Assembly: GCF_000023985.1 (NCBI RefSeq)
Contig: NC_013156.1
Span: 1,166,363-1,230,362, forward strand
Reading direction: 5' to 3'
DNA from: Methanocaldococcus fervens AG86
GTDB taxonomy: Archaea; AGJL01; Methanococci; Methanococcales; Methanocaldococcaceae
DNA: 64,000 nucleotides
Shown here: in pieces, positions 10,655 through 20,601 of the stretch
Layout: the number at the start of each line of letters is the position of its first letter
How positions within the stretch are numbered: the first letter of the stretch is position 1
Notes under the pieces: generated by a model
Seen by the model: the letters and a program-made list of their open reading frames with translations, nothing else
The model's database searches: none
Told to the model about the DNA's origin: nothing
Made by a program: the position numbers and the translations under genes

Positions 10655-10718
10655 TGGCGGATGATGATCGGAGTAGCTGCTGATTTCTGATGATGATTGA
10701 TGGGCGAACTGACGCCAC
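10655..10718 (+). ncRNA. Box C/D guide RNA (2 of 3)
   Basis: The boxes are C ATGATGA at 10661-10667, D' CTGA at 10680-10683, C' ATGATGA at 10690-10696 and D CTGA at 10709-10712. The terminal stem GGCG (10656-10659) pairs with CGCC (10713-10716). Guides are 12 nt each. The D guide (10697-10708) can pair with UUCGCCCAUUAA, my recollection of archaeal 23S rRNA around helix 91, using a single G-U pair. The RNA lies between divergent genes and opposite the rejected N-terminal extension of the radical SAM frame. Confidence 0.93.
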
Positions 10719-10834
10719 TTTTTATTTTTATTTTGGATATTTTCATTTATTTATTTGGATATATTTAGCATTTATAAAGATTTTTATATTTTTTTGCTTA
10801 TTTTATTTTTATAAAATCACTTAAAGGTGGAATA

Positions 10835-12085
10835 ATGGATGTTGGGGATATTATAAGAGTAGAAACAGATAAAGGGATTTTTGAAGGTATCTTATTGCCA
10901 TCAACTGACGAAAATATAATAACAATAAAGATGAAAAACGGTTATAACGTTGGAATATTAAAAGAAAACGTAAAAAATATAGAGATTATATCCAAAGGAG
11001 AAAAACCAAAGTATGAATTGCCTCCATTAAACATTGAAAAGAATGAAAAGTTTAAAACAATCTCTATTTTATCCACTGGAGGAACAGTTGCTTCAAAGGT
11101 TGATTATAAAACAGGAGCTGTTCATCCTTCTTTTACGGCTGATGATTTAATTAGGGCTGTTCCAGAGCTTTTAGACATTGCCAACATAAAAGGAAGGGCA
11201 GTAATGAACATACTAAGCGAAAATATGAAACCAGAGTATTGGAAAAAGATTGCTGAGGAAATAAAAAAAGAGATAGAAGAAGGGGCTGATGGTATAGTTA
11301 TAGCTCATGGAACTGACACAATGGCTTATACTGCCTCAGCTCTCTCATTTATGGTTAAGGCTGACGTACCAATAATCTTAGTTGGAGCTCAGAGAAGTAG
11401 TGATAGGCCATCATCAGACGCAGCTTTAAATTTAATAAGTGCTGTTTTAGCTGCAAGAGAGCCAATTAAAGGAGTTTATGTTGTAATGCATGGGGAGAGT
11501 GGAGACACTTTCTGCTATCTCCATAAGGGAGTTAAGGTTAGGAAATGCCATTCTTCAAGAAGGGATGCATTTAAATCAATAAATTCAATCCCTGTAGCTA
11601 AGATAAATCCATTTACAAAGGAAGTTATCTATTTACAAGACGTTGAAAAATCTAATGGTAGAAAAGTTGAGATAGACACAAATTTGGAGGAAAAGGTAGC
11701 TTTAATAAAAGTTTATCCTGGAATGGATGGAGAAATAATTAGATTCTATGTGGATAAAGGATATAAAGGCATTGTTTTGGAGGGAACTGGATTAGGGCAT
11801 GCTCCAGAGTATATTTTTGAGGATATAAAGTATGCAATAGATAATGGAGTAGTTGTTGTTATGACAACCCAAACAATCAATGGAAGAGTAAATATGAACG
11901 TCTATTCAAATGGAAGGGAATTGCAGAAATTAGGAGTTATTGGCTGTGGAGATATGCTTCCAGAGGTAGCTTATGTCAAATTAATGTATTTGTTAGGAAA
12001 CTATGAACCAGAAGAAGTTAAAAAATTGATTAATAAGAATTTGGTTGGAGAAATTGAATACAGAAGTAGATTTGATGCCTATTAA
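10835..12085 (+). CDS. gatD: Glutamyl-tRNA(Gln) amidotransferase, subunit D
   Basis: GatD is the asparaginase-like subunit of the archaeal GatDE complex. It releases ammonia from an amide donor for conversion of Glu-tRNA(Gln) to Gln-tRNA(Gln). The 416-residue protein has an N-terminal small barrel (residues 1-75) and then the amidase core with LSTGGTVAS near 89 and [15 protein letters not shown] near 155, which carry the catalytic Thr, Asp and Lys set. The ATG follows AAAGGTGGAATA. GatE starts 19 bases after it, the usual pairing. Confidence 0.96.
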   Translation: MDVGDIIRVETDKGIFEGILLPSTDENIITIKMKNGYNVGILKENVKNIEIISKGEKPKYELPPLNIEKNEKFKTISILSTGGTVASKVDYKTGAVHPSFTADDLIRAVPELLDIANIKGRAVMNILSENMKPEYWKKIAEEIKKEIEEGADGIVIAHGTDTMAYTASALSFMVKADVPIILVGAQRSSDRPSSDAALNLISAVLAAREPIKGVYVVMHGESGDTFCYLHKGVKVRKCHSSRRDAFKSINSIPVAKINPFTKEVIYLQDVEKSNGRKVEIDTNLEEKVALIKVYPGMDGEIIRFYVDKGYKGIVLEGTGLGHAPEYIFEDIKYAIDNGVVVVMTTQTINGRVNMNVYSNGRELQKLGVIGCGDMLPEVAYVKLMYLLGNYEPEEVKKLINKNLVGEIEYRSRFDAY

Positions 12086-12104
12086 AAAATAATATGGTGA
12101 TAAG

Positions 12105-14000
12105 ATGGAGATTGATTATGAAAAACTTGGTTTAAAAGTAGGATTGGAGATACATCAACAACTAAATACAAAAAGAAAGTTATTTTGCCACTGTCCAACA
12201 ATTTTAAGAGATGATGAGCCAGACGGAGAAATTGTTAGGGTTTTAAGACCTTCACTAAGTGAGATGGGAGAAGTTGATAAAGCGGCTTTAATAGAGGCAA
12301 GGAAAGGAAAGAAGTTTATTTATCAATTTTACAATGACACAACATGTTTAGTTGAGTTGGATGAAGAACCTCCTCATCCACCAAGCGAAGAGGCATTAAA
12401 AATAGCGTTGGAAGTTGCTTTATTGATGAATATGGATGTTGTTGATGTTGCATACACAATGAGGAAGATAGTTATTGACGGTTCAAACACATCTGGATTT
12501 CAAAGAACTATATTTTTAGCAAGAGATGGATACATAGAGACATCCGAAGGAAAAGTAGGAATAACAAGCTTATGTTTGGAGGAAGATGCGGCAAGGAAAA
12601 TAGAAGATAGAAGGGATGCTGTAGTTTATAACTTGGATAGGTTGGGAATTCCATTAGTTGAGATTTCAACAGCTCCAGATATAAAAAGTCCTAAAATGGC
12701 TAAAGAAGCGGCAAAAAGAATTGGGGAGATATTGAGAGCTACGGGTAAGGTTAAGAGAGGTTTGGGAACAATAAGGCAGGATATAAATATATCAATTAGG
12801 GATGGGGCAAGGATAGAAGTTAAAGGTGTCCAGGACTTAGATTTAATTGAAAAGGTTGTTGAGAATGAAGTTATAAGGCAATTAAATCTTTTGAAAATTA
12901 GAGATGAGCTAAAAAATAGGAATGCAGAAGTTGTTGAGGAAATATTTGATGTTACAGAGATATTTAAGGACTGTAAATCAAAGATTATACAAAGTGCCTT
13001 AAAGAAAAAGAATGGGAAAGTTAAGGCAATTTTATTAAAGGGCTTTGCTGGATTAGTTGGAAGAGAAATTCAACCAGGAAGAAGATTGGGAACAGAATTT
13101 TCAGATAGAGCAAAGGTTATAGCCGGTGTTGGAGGGATTTTCCACACTGATGAATTGCCAAAATATGGCATTACAGAGGAAGAAGTTAAAAAACTTAGAG
13201 AGTTCATTAATGCCGATGATTTAGATGCTGTAATTATTGTTGCAGATGAAGAGAGCAAGGTAGATAAAGCATTAGAGGCAGTGATAGAGAGGGCTAAGGA
13301 AGCATTAATTGGAGTGCCAGAGGAAACAAGGAGAGCTTTGGAGGATGGAAATACTGCCTATTTAAGACCTCTACCAGGAGCCGCAAGGATGTATCCAGAG
13401 ACAGATATCCCACCAATATTTATAAAGAAAGAGCTTATTGATGAGATAAAAGCAAATCTACCAGAACTTCCGGAGGAGAAGTTTGAGAGGTTTAAAAAAG
13501 AGTATAAGTTAAATGATGAATTGGCAAAAAAGATGGTTTTAAGTTATTATGTTGATTTGTTTGAAAGATTATGTAAAAGATTCAAAAATATTAAACCAGT
13601 TTTAATTGCTACAACATTAGAAAATACGTTGAAGGAGATTAAAAGAGAAGGTTATGATATAGATAAATTGGAAGAGAGACATTTTGAAGAGATATTTATG
13701 GCGTTGTCTGATGGTAAAATAGCTAAAGAGGGAATTGTTGAGGTCTTAAAGGGCTTTTGTGAGTATCCAGATAAAAGCATAGATGAGATTTTAGATATTA
13801 AGGGATTAAAGGGATTATCAAAGGAAGAAGTTGAAAAGATTATTGAGGGGATAATCAAAGAGCATATAAATGTGGTTAAAGAGAAAGGAGAAAAAGCTTA
13901 TGGATTTTTAATGGGTAGATGTATGGCAAAGTTGAGAGGAAAGGCAGATGGAAAGTTGGTTAATGACATATTAAGAAAGAAGTTAAAGGAATTTATTTAA
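12105..14000 (+). CDS. gatE: Glutamyl-tRNA(Gln) amidotransferase, subunit E
   Basis: GatE is the archaeal-specific subunit that binds Glu-tRNA(Gln), activates the glutamyl group with ATP and accepts ammonia from GatD. The 631-residue protein starts with KLGLKVGLEIHQQLNT and shows FCHCPT, DGSNTSGFQRT, LCLEEDAAR and PLVEISTAPD, typical of the GatB/GatE core. A middle AspRS-like insert is covered by residues about 290-410, and the C-terminus has the helical tail (GKAYGFLMGRCMAKLRGKAD type). No gap or frameshift was seen. Confidence 0.96.
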   Translation: MEIDYEKLGLKVGLEIHQQLNTKRKLFCHCPTILRDDEPDGEIVRVLRPSLSEMGEVDKAALIEARKGKKFIYQFYNDTTCLVELDEEPPHPPSEEALKIALEVALLMNMDVVDVAYTMRKIVIDGSNTSGFQRTIFLARDGYIETSEGKVGITSLCLEEDAARKIEDRRDAVVYNLDRLGIPLVEISTAPDIKSPKMAKEAAKRIGEILRATGKVKRGLGTIRQDINISIRDGARIEVKGVQDLDLIEKVVENEVIRQLNLLKIRDELKNRNAEVVEEIFDVTEIFKDCKSKIIQSALKKKNGKVKAILLKGFAGLVGREIQPGRRLGTEFSDRAKVIAGVGGIFHTDELPKYGITEEEVKKLREFINADDLDAVIIVADEESKVDKALEAVIERAKEALIGVPEETRRALEDGNTAYLRPLPGAARMYPETDIPPIFIKKELIDEIKANLPELPEEKFERFKKEYKLNDELAKKMVLSYYVDLFERLCKRFKNIKPVLIATTLENTLKEIKREGYDIDKLEERHFEEIFMALSDGKIAKEGIVEVLKGFCEYPDKSIDEILDIKGLKGLSKEEVEKIIEGIIKEHINVVKEKGEKAYGFLMGRCMAKLRGKADGKLVNDILRKKLKEFI

Positions 14001-14007
14001 TTTGGGA

Positions 14008-14925
14008 TTATTCTGTTTTTAATATTAATATTGGCTTAGGTATTATTAAAAATTTTGATGTGCTGGTTTTTAAACCTTTATTATCAACAACCGTAAGCTT
14101 TACCAAGTAAGTTTTACAATCTGTGTATGTGTGATTTATTATTGGGTTTGTGGTTTCTATTCCACTTCCATCTCCGAAATCCCAAATGTATTTAATAATA
14201 TACCCATCTGGGTCATATGATGCAGAGGCATCAAATGTTACTACAACTTTGTTATCTGCTTCCATCCCATCAGTTTCTTCTATTGCAAGTTTTCCATTAC
14301 GTATGACAATTTTATATGTTGGGGTATTACTTTTCAAACTACCAAGTTTGTAATATAATGTACCATACGCTGTCAAGTTTATGAGATATTTTTTAGGTCC
14401 TTTTTTATCATCATCATTTTTCTTTTTGTTATTATTTGTCAATTCTTGAGTTGTTAAATTTTCAATAGTTCCAAAAATATATATGTAGTGATTTGCTCCA
14501 TGTCCCAACGTGATGGTTGAATCGCCTAATGTAAGTGTGAAGTCTTTGTCTAGTATTTTAAATGATATATAATCACCGCCGTTGTATAATGCCACGGGCC
14601 AACCTTCTCCAGGAACTATTGCTTGGTTAGTTATACTTATAGCGTATACTGAGTATTCAATTACATTGTAGGTGAATTCAGCAACAGGGTATCTATTGAT
14701 TATAATTATATTTGGGTTATTGGAGGTTATGTTTAGGGGGGTAAGTTCTGCTTCTTTTATAAAAATACTAAGAGTTTCTTTTTTAATTTCAGAAGATTTA
14801 TTTCCAATAGATTTTGGGCTTTCTTCAACCAATTGTAGGGTGATAACAGACCCTACAAGTATTAAGCCTAATATCAATAGGACAAACTCTAAAGACAACT
14901 GTCCTTTTCTTTTAACCAGTAACAT
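14008..14925 (-). CDS. Pilin-like exported protein with a PKD domain (class III signal peptide)
   Basis: The protein (305 aa) begins MLLVKRKGQLSLEFVLLILGLILVG. The RKGQLSLE motif followed by a hydrophobic stretch is the class III (type IV prepilin-like) signal peptide processed by FlaK/EppA-type peptidases. The middle contains many short strands and a Lys/Asp-rich spacer. The C-terminus, about residues 215-295, is a PKD domain (DASASYDPDGYI, WDFGDG, HTY). The start is ATG at 14925, after GGTGAT; the longer frame from TTG 14937 starts within that site. It converges on gatE. A surface or adhesion role is inferred. Confidence 0.82.
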   Translation of the reverse strand: MLLVKRKGQLSLEFVLLILGLILVGSVITLQLVEESPKSIGNKSSEIKKETLSIFIKEAELTPLNITSNNPNIIIINRYPVAEFTYNVIEYSVYAISITNQAIVPGEGWPVALYNGGDYISFKILDKDFTLTLGDSTITLGHGANHYIYIFGTIENLTTQELTNNNKKKNDDDKKGPKKYLINLTAYGTLYYKLGSLKSNTPTYKIVIRNGKLAIEETDGMEADNKVVVTFDASASYDPDGYIIKYIWDFGDGSGIETTNPIINHTYTDCKTYLVKLTVVDNKGLKTSTSKFLIIPKPILILKTE

Positions 14926-15052
14926 ATAAATCACCAAATATAACTTACATCGTAATTTATTTTTTTACGTATATAAATTTAGTTGTAATAAATTATAAAA
15001 CATAACAGGTCAAAAAGAAATGGTGGAAGTGTTTGTCAATTAAATTTATAGG

Positions 15053-15060
15053 TTTATATA
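15053..15060 (+). promoter_or_regulatory. TATA box upstream of the DUF373 gene
   Basis: TTTATATA matches the methanogen TATA consensus and lies 113 bases upstream of the ATG at 15173. A second weaker TATA-like run occurs around 15086. The predicted start near 15085 would give a leader of about 90 nt. The rest of 14,926-15,172 shows no gene. Confidence 0.5.
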
Positions 15061-15172
15061 TTTTTGCCTATGGTAGAGATTAAAATTATATAATCAACAG
15101 ATAAATAAATAAGTTTGTTAAATTGTTTGCTTTGTTTTGTTTGTATTTCATTTGATTGTTAGAGGGATTTAA

Positions 15173-16237
15173 ATGCATGAGGAAAAAATAAAAAATTATC
15201 TTGTTCTTGTTGTTGATATTGATGACGATGTCGGAAGAAAAGCCGGTTTAAATACTCCAATTTTAGGAAGAGAGAAAAATATAAAGGCTTTGATAAAGTT
15301 GGGTTTGACAGACCCTGGAGATAGTGATGTCAATGCAATACTTGGAGGAGTTAAGATATATGATGAATTGAAAGCTAGTGGAAAGGGTGTGGAGATAGCT
15401 ACAATCTCTGGGGATGTTAATGTTGAGTCAGAAAAATGTGCATTAAGATTGAAAGAGCAAATAGACTTTCTATTGTATTTGTATAATCCAGACTTCATTT
15501 ATTTAGTCTCTGATGGAAAAGAGGATGAAATGATTTTAAGGTATTTAGAATCAAAAAATGTATTTGTATGGAAAAAGAGGATTGTTGTTAAACAGAGTGA
15601 GACATTAGAATCTACATATTATTTAATTCAAGAATTCATAAAGAAAACTATGGAAGAATACATCCCATTAATTTTAACGTTTACTGGTTTTTCTTTAATA
15701 TTGTATGCGGTGTTTGCAGATATAGGTTGGAGAATTGTTGTGGGGCTTATTGGATTATATATATTATCAGAGGGTGTAGGGGTTAGGAGATTATTGATCG
15801 AGAGGATTAAAAATAAAGAGGAATTTGCTATAGGAAGGGTTTTTCCAATATCGGCAGTTATATCTTTATTTATATTGATTATTGGACTTACATACTCGAT
15901 AAGCTTAACTCGCCAATTAACAACGTTGAATGAATTTATTGGTAAATTTTTGTTACACTTTTCGAATCCTTTAGTTTTGGCACTGTTAATTTTAGTGGTA
16001 GGAAAGTTTGTAGATAACGTTATACACTCTGAACAAGAACTCTTAGAAATCTTTAAAAAGTATTTTTTCTATTTGATATGTATATTCATTGCAAGGGAGT
16101 TAATTATCAGTGGTGGAGATTATTTATTGGGTGAAATTGAGTTTATAACGTTTGTTATGTATGTTATAATCTACATATCCATTACAATCATACTATCTGT
16201 TATCCTATTCACCAAAAATTCAGATAAGGAAAAATAA
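15173..16237 (+). CDS. DUF373 family membrane protein
   Basis: The N-terminal half (residues 1-160) is a soluble alpha/beta domain starting NYLVLVVDIDDDVGRKAGL and containing LTDPGDSDVNAILGG, the pattern I associate with DUF373 proteins of archaea. The C-terminal half has about six hydrophobic segments between residues 165 and 350. The function is unknown; the acidic N-terminal motifs suggest a metal or nucleotide site, but that is inference. The ATG follows GAGGGATTTAA. corA starts 9 bases after its stop, so the two are probably cotranscribed. Confidence 0.82.
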   Translation: MHEEKIKNYLVLVVDIDDDVGRKAGLNTPILGREKNIKALIKLGLTDPGDSDVNAILGGVKIYDELKASGKGVEIATISGDVNVESEKCALRLKEQIDFLLYLYNPDFIYLVSDGKEDEMILRYLESKNVFVWKKRIVVKQSETLESTYYLIQEFIKKTMEEYIPLILTFTGFSLILYAVFADIGWRIVVGLIGLYILSEGVGVRRLLIERIKNKEEFAIGRVFPISAVISLFILIIGLTYSISLTRQLTTLNEFIGKFLLHFSNPLVLALLILVVGKFVDNVIHSEQELLEIFKKYFFYLICIFIARELIISGGDYLLGEIEFITFVMYVIIYISITIILSVILFTKNSDKEK

Positions 16238-16246
16238 AGGGCTAAT

Positions 16247-17200
16247 ATGATTACAGTAATTGCTATATCTAAGGAAGGTAGTATTGTTGAGCCAAAATTT
16301 GATGAAATTAAATTTGAAGATTATAAACTTATTTGGATCGATTGTTACGACCCAAAAGATGAGGAACTTTATAAACTCTCCAAAAAAATTAATATTTCTG
16401 TCTCTGAGCTACAGATTGGTTTAGACGAGCAAGAAATTCCAAGAGTAGAAGAAGAGGAAGATTTTTACTTAATTATTTACAAAGCCCCATTATTTGAAGA
16501 GGATATTACAACAACTTCTCTTGGAATTTATATTAGAGATAATATACTTTTAACAATACACTCAGATAAAATAAAAGCTATTGGAAGATTGCATAAGTTG
16601 ATATTAACAAAAAAGCCAAGGATTGTATTTGAAAGAGGGATTGGATTCTTGTTATACCATATACTAAATGAGATTACAAGGAGCTATTCAAGGATTTTAA
16701 TTGGCTTAGAGGATGAGTTAGAGGAATTGGAAGACAAGTTGTTGATAGGATATGATAGGGAGATTATGGAAGGGATATTGAGCTTAAGAAAGACTTTAGT
16801 TTATTTTCACAAATCTTTAATAGCTAATAGGGATGTTTTAGTTTTATTAAAGAGGAAGTATCTCCCAATAACTACAAGGGAAGATAGAGAGAACTTTGAA
16901 GACTTATACTATGACACTTTACAGCTCATCGATATGTCAGCAACTTATAGAGAGGTTTTAACATCAATGATGGATATGACCCTCTCATTAGAGAATATAA
17001 AAATGAACCAAATTATGAAGATATTAACGATGGTTACCACAATTTTCGCTGTTCCCATGTGGATTACTGGAATATATGGGATGAATTTTACCTACTTACC
17101 ATTAGCAAATAATCCCCAGGGTTTTTGGATTATAATGGCTTTGATGATTATTACTATAATAACATTTGTGTATATATTTAAAAGGTCTGGGTGGATTTGA
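16247..17200 (+). CDS. corA: CorA-type magnesium/cobalt channel
   Basis: This 317-residue protein has the CorA layout: a cytoplasmic alpha/beta plus long-helix domain, then two C-terminal transmembrane segments. The universal YGMNF signature follows the first of them (near residue 280), and the chain ends with basic residues (FKRSGWI). CorA pentamers carry Mg2+ down its gradient. It sits between the DUF373 gene and srp19, 11 bases before the latter. Length and motifs are normal. Confidence 0.95.
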   Translation: MITVIAISKEGSIVEPKFDEIKFEDYKLIWIDCYDPKDEELYKLSKKINISVSELQIGLDEQEIPRVEEEEDFYLIIYKAPLFEEDITTTSLGIYIRDNILLTIHSDKIKAIGRLHKLILTKKPRIVFERGIGFLLYHILNEITRSYSRILIGLEDELEELEDKLLIGYDREIMEGILSLRKTLVYFHKSLIANRDVLVLLKRKYLPITTREDRENFEDLYYDTLQLIDMSATYREVLTSMMDMTLSLENIKMNQIMKILTMVTTIFAVPMWITGIYGMNFTYLPLANNPQGFWIIMALMIITIITFVYIFKRSGWI

Positions 17201-17211
17201 GGTGATGATTT

Positions 17212-17475
17212 ATGATTATTTGGCCAGCTTATATAGATAAAAGGAAAAGTAGGAGGGAGGGAAGAAGAGTTCCAGAAAATTTAGCTATAGAAAAACCATC
17301 TTTAAAGGATATTGAGAAAGCATTAAAAAAGCTTGGATTAAAACCAAAGATTCATAGAGAAAAGAGGTATCCAAGACAGCACTGGGAGATTTGTGGATGT
17401 GTAGAGGTTGACTATAAAGGAAATAAACTGAAATTATTAAAAGAGATATGTAAGATTATAAAAAGAAAGGAATAA
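17212..17475 (+). CDS. srp19: Signal recognition particle 19 kDa protein
   Basis: SRP19 binds the tips of helices 6 and 8 of SRP RNA and prepares it for SRP54. The 87-residue protein begins MIIWPAYIDKRKSRREGRRVP, the conserved opening, and has RQHWEICGCVEVDY in the C-terminal half. The length is typical for archaea. It is basic, as expected for an RNA binder, and follows corA closely. Its 3' end converges with mtd. Confidence 0.95.
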   Translation: MIIWPAYIDKRKSRREGRRVPENLAIEKPSLKDIEKALKKLGLKPKIHREKRYPRQHWEICGCVEVDYKGNKLKLLKEICKIIKRKE

Positions 17476-17509
17476 AATAAAAAATTAAAAAAGTTAATTT
17501 ATTGGTAAT

Positions 17510-18343
17510 TTATTGTGGTTTTTCCATTAATGCCTTTTTACTTAATCTCTTACCTTCTGGATGGTGTGGTTTTCTACTAACTGCGTCCATTGCTTTCTCT
17601 AATTCTCTTGCTTCATCTACCAATTTAGCAGCGTATCTAATCATTTCATGAGCTGATGCAACTATTGGAATATACTTCTCTGCCTCTTTTGTCATAAAGC
17701 AACCTTTAACATCAACATCTGCAACTTTTTCAGCAATAACAAATGCAGCCATTGCTTTTGCCTTTGCATAAGGATTTGTAAATTCCATTGCTTCAACTGC
17801 TTTTTGCTCATTAATTACAATTCTTGGAAGTTCTGGCTCTTTACCTTCTTTAATCGCATCAATCATTTTGTCAATTGCTTCTTGAACTACTCTTAAAGTC
17901 CCAGTTCCAGCTAAGACCCTTAAAACATCTGAGTTAAATAATGCCATCTCAACTGGGTCTAAAAATTCTCTTCTTGCACCAATCATTGGGTCGCATTTTA
18001 TAATTATGTATCCTAAACCTTGCTGTTCCATCTCATCCTTAACTCTTAAACCTGGGGCATCCCCAATAATTATTGAAGGAATTCCACTCTGGCTTAATAT
18101 CTCTCTCGCTTTCTTTGGACCAGGAGCGGCTGGGTTTGGTCCAATATAGATGATAAAGTCAGGTTTAACTTCTTCGACCATCTTTTTTGTAACTTCTTCA
18201 ACAGATTCTGGATCCATCTTTGCCCCACTACCTAAAACTCTAACTGCGATATCTTTTCTATCTGCTCTCTCATCTAATGCCAAATCAACTACTGGGGACA
18301 TTCCAATGTTACCACATTTTATTATTCCTATCTTTACTACCAA
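17510..18343 (-). CDS. mtd: F420-dependent methylenetetrahydromethanopterin dehydrogenase
   Basis: Mtd interconverts methenyl- and methylene-tetrahydromethanopterin with F420 in the CO2-reduction pathway. The 277-residue protein begins VVKIGIIKCGNIGMSPVVDL and contains GSGAKMDPE, YIGPNPAAPGPKKARE and GDAPGLRVKDEM, which I recognise as Mtd. It starts with TTG at 18343, 6 bases after AAAGGTGAT. It is monocistronic and depends electronically on the F420 pool fed by FrhADGB. A palindrome near its predicted transcription start may be an operator. Confidence 0.95.
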   Translation of the reverse strand: MVVKIGIIKCGNIGMSPVVDLALDERADRKDIAVRVLGSGAKMDPESVEEVTKKMVEEVKPDFIIYIGPNPAAPGPKKAREILSQSGIPSIIIGDAPGLRVKDEMEQQGLGYIIIKCDPMIGARREFLDPVEMALFNSDVLRVLAGTGTLRVVQEAIDKMIDAIKEGKEPELPRIVINEQKAVEAMEFTNPYAKAKAMAAFVIAEKVADVDVKGCFMTKEAEKYIPIVASAHEMIRYAAKLVDEARELEKAMDAVSRKPHHPEGKRLSKKALMEKPQ

Positions 18344-18408
18344 ATTATCACCTTTTAAATTATTTTATACAGTATATTAGTATTATTGAACTCTTTTAAT
18401 AAATATCT

Positions 18409-18443
18409 TACTCCTTGTTTGGAGTATTCATTTGATATATAGT
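18409..18443 (-). promoter_or_regulatory. Predicted mtd promoter with an operator-like palindrome
   Basis: On the minus strand a TATA-like CTATATATC (18435-18443) is followed by TACTCC-N6-GGAGTA (18409-18426). The palindrome covers the place where transcription should start, about 25 bases below the TATA box. That position suits a repressor site. The sequence is seen directly; regulation is inferred. The rest of 18,344-18,607 is AT-rich without a gene. Confidence 0.45.
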
Positions 18444-18607
18444 ATATTTAGGATTTGTTATTAAAAAATAATAACTATTAATTTAGCCAATATATGATAT
18501 TATAAATATTAATAAAATAAACGAGAGGAATAAGTATAAAACGCAAAACAAAATAGAAATTAAATATAAATAAAATATACACTAATTAAGAAACATCGGT
18601 GTTTTTT

Positions 18608-19306
18608 ATGGATGAAATTCCAATATTCATCGCAATTTTGAGTTTTATTGTTATGTGTATTGGTGAGATTTTAGCATATTACTCTATATCTCTAAAATAC
18701 AGATATGAATTTGAGGCAATTTCATTTGGGTTTATATTTGGGGTAGCAACCCTAATATTGATTCCAAAGTCTTTCTTTGAAGGATTTGAAATATTTGTAG
18801 TTTTTGGGATGATAGTAGTTTATCTTATTGAAAAATATTTAGCATACTGCCCTTTATCAAGGAAATACTGTATAGAATGTGATAACTTAGAGGAAGTAAT
18901 TAAAATTAAATTTATCTATCCAATATCGTTCTTTATACATACATTTATAGATGGATTGATTATTGCTGTTTCGTATATTAGTAATATAGGTCTTCCATTG
19001 TATTTTGCCATACTTTTACATAAACTGCCAGCAGGATTTGTTTTAATGTCTCCATTAAAAGGGGTTTATAAAAATCCTCTATATCCAGGAGTTATTGTAT
19101 CATTTGGAACTGTTTTAGGAACTGTTATTGGATTGATAACTTTAAAAAATATCTCTCCAAAAATACTGTTAGCATTTTCAGGAGGTATTTTTTTAGGAGC
19201 ATTTCTCATGCTTGTTCCTCACATTTATGAGCATAAAAAAGAAAAATCCTTTTTATACTTATTGATCGGCTATATTTTGGTGATGGTTATAACTTTGATT
19301 CAATAA
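18608..19306 (+). CDS. ZIP-family metal transporter
   Basis: This 232-residue membrane protein has about seven to eight hydrophobic segments. Two conserved metal-site helices are visible: HTFIDGLIIAVSY around residue 117 and LLHKLPAGFVLMSP around 140, matching the ZIP His/Asp and HKxPxG patterns. A Cys-rich loop (CPLSRKYCIECD) near residues 82-93 could bind metal. ZIP proteins move zinc, iron or related ions into the cytoplasm. The ATG at 18608 follows GGTG by 6 bases; the in-frame GTG at 18599 is part of that site. Confidence 0.85.
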   Translation: MDEIPIFIAILSFIVMCIGEILAYYSISLKYRYEFEAISFGFIFGVATLILIPKSFFEGFEIFVVFGMIVVYLIEKYLAYCPLSRKYCIECDNLEEVIKIKFIYPISFFIHTFIDGLIIAVSYISNIGLPLYFAILLHKLPAGFVLMSPLKGVYKNPLYPGVIVSFGTVLGTVIGLITLKNISPKILLAFSGGIFLGAFLMLVPHIYEHKKEKSFLYLLIGYILVMVITLIQ

Positions 19307-19380
19307 TTTTGCAAAAAACTATATATCGTTCCTATCCTATATTTTAAAAAACATCATATTTACTTCTTGAGGTGTCTATC

Positions 19381-20586
19381 TTGAAGAGATACAAAGATAA
19401 ATATCCGGATGAAAATGGAAAGTTTGGAATATACGGAGGTAAATTTGTTCCAGAAACGTTAATGCCTGCAATAACTGAGTTGGAGGAAGCTTTTAAGAGA
19501 TTTTGGATAAACAATGAAGGGAATTTTAGAGAGGAATATTTTGCCTTGTTAAGAGATTATGTAGGGAGACCAACGCCATTGTATTACGCTGAAAGGTTGA
19601 GTGAAGAACTTGGCTGTAAAGTTTATTTAAAGAGGGAGGATTTAGCTCACTTAGGAGCTCATAAAATAAATAACGCTTTGGGACAGGCTTTATTAGCTAA
19701 AAAAATGGGTAAAACGAGAGTTATAGCAGAGACAGGAGCTGGACAGCATGGAGTAGCCACTGCTGCAGCATGTGCTAAACTTGGGTTAGAATGTGTTATA
19801 TACATGGGAGCTAAGGATGTTGAGAGGCAGAAGTTGAATGTCTTTAGGATGGAGTTAATGGGAGCTAAAGTAATTCCCGTATTTGGAGGATCACAAACAC
19901 TAAAAGATGCTGTAAACGAAGCTTTGAGGGATTGGACAACTAACGTTAGAAACACTCATTATCTACTTGGTTCCGCTTTAGGGCCTCACCCATATCCAAT
20001 GATGGTTAGAGAATTCCAAAGAGTTATTGGTAAAGAAATTAAAGAACAAATACTGGAGAAGGAAGGAAGGTTGCCAGATGTTATTGTTGCATGTGTTGGT
20101 GGAGGTAGCAATGCCATAGGGGCATTTTATGAATTCTTAGATGATGATGTTGAATTATATGCCGTTGAAGCTGGAGGAAAGGGAATTGAAACAGGAATGC
20201 ATGGAGCTTCGTTGTGTGCTGGAGAGATAGGGGTTTTACATGGAGCTAAGATTTATGTTAAAGAGGATGAGTTTGGGCAGATAGAGGAGAGTTATAGTAT
20301 TTCAGCAGGTTTAGATTATCCAGGAGTAGGTCCTGAGCTTTCATTTTTAAAGGATGAGGGAAGGATTAAAGCAGTTTATGTAACTGATGATGAAGCTTTA
20401 GAGGCTTTCCAACTACTATGTAGATTAGAGGGTATATTACCAGCATTGGAAAGCTCTCATGCTTTAGCTTATGCCGTTAAGTTAGCTGATAAGTTAGATA
20501 AAGATGATATAATGGTTATTAACCTATCTGGAAGAGGAGATAAAGACGTTCAAACGGTTGCTAAAGCATTAGGTAGGGAGATTTAA
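19381..20586 (+). CDS. trpB: Tryptophan synthase, beta subunit
   Basis: TrpB makes tryptophan from indole and serine with pyridoxal phosphate. The 401-residue protein has the PLP lysine in [22 protein letters not shown], the phosphate loop [10 protein letters not shown] and a C-terminal LSGRGDKD. I place the start at TTG 19381 ([11 protein letters not shown]), 6 bases after GAGGTG; the GTG at 19372 lies within that binding site. trpA follows after 15 bases. The other trp genes are not in the window. Confidence 0.96.
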   Translation: MKRYKDKYPDENGKFGIYGGKFVPETLMPAITELEEAFKRFWINNEGNFREEYFALLRDYVGRPTPLYYAERLSEELGCKVYLKREDLAHLGAHKINNALGQALLAKKMGKTRVIAETGAGQHGVATAAACAKLGLECVIYMGAKDVERQKLNVFRMELMGAKVIPVFGGSQTLKDAVNEALRDWTTNVRNTHYLLGSALGPHPYPMMVREFQRVIGKEIKEQILEKEGRLPDVIVACVGGGSNAIGAFYEFLDDDVELYAVEAGGKGIETGMHGASLCAGEIGVLHGAKIYVKEDEFGQIEESYSISAGLDYPGVGPELSFLKDEGRIKAVYVTDDEALEAFQLLCRLEGILPALESSHALAYAVKLADKLDKDDIMVINLSGRGDKDVQTVAKALGREI

Positions 20587-20601
20587 TTATCTGGTGAAAT
20601 T

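Noticed and set aside
10606-10746. N-terminal extension of the radical SAM protein
   Set aside because: It would be read through a C/D guide RNA, and ATG 10605 has a good binding site.
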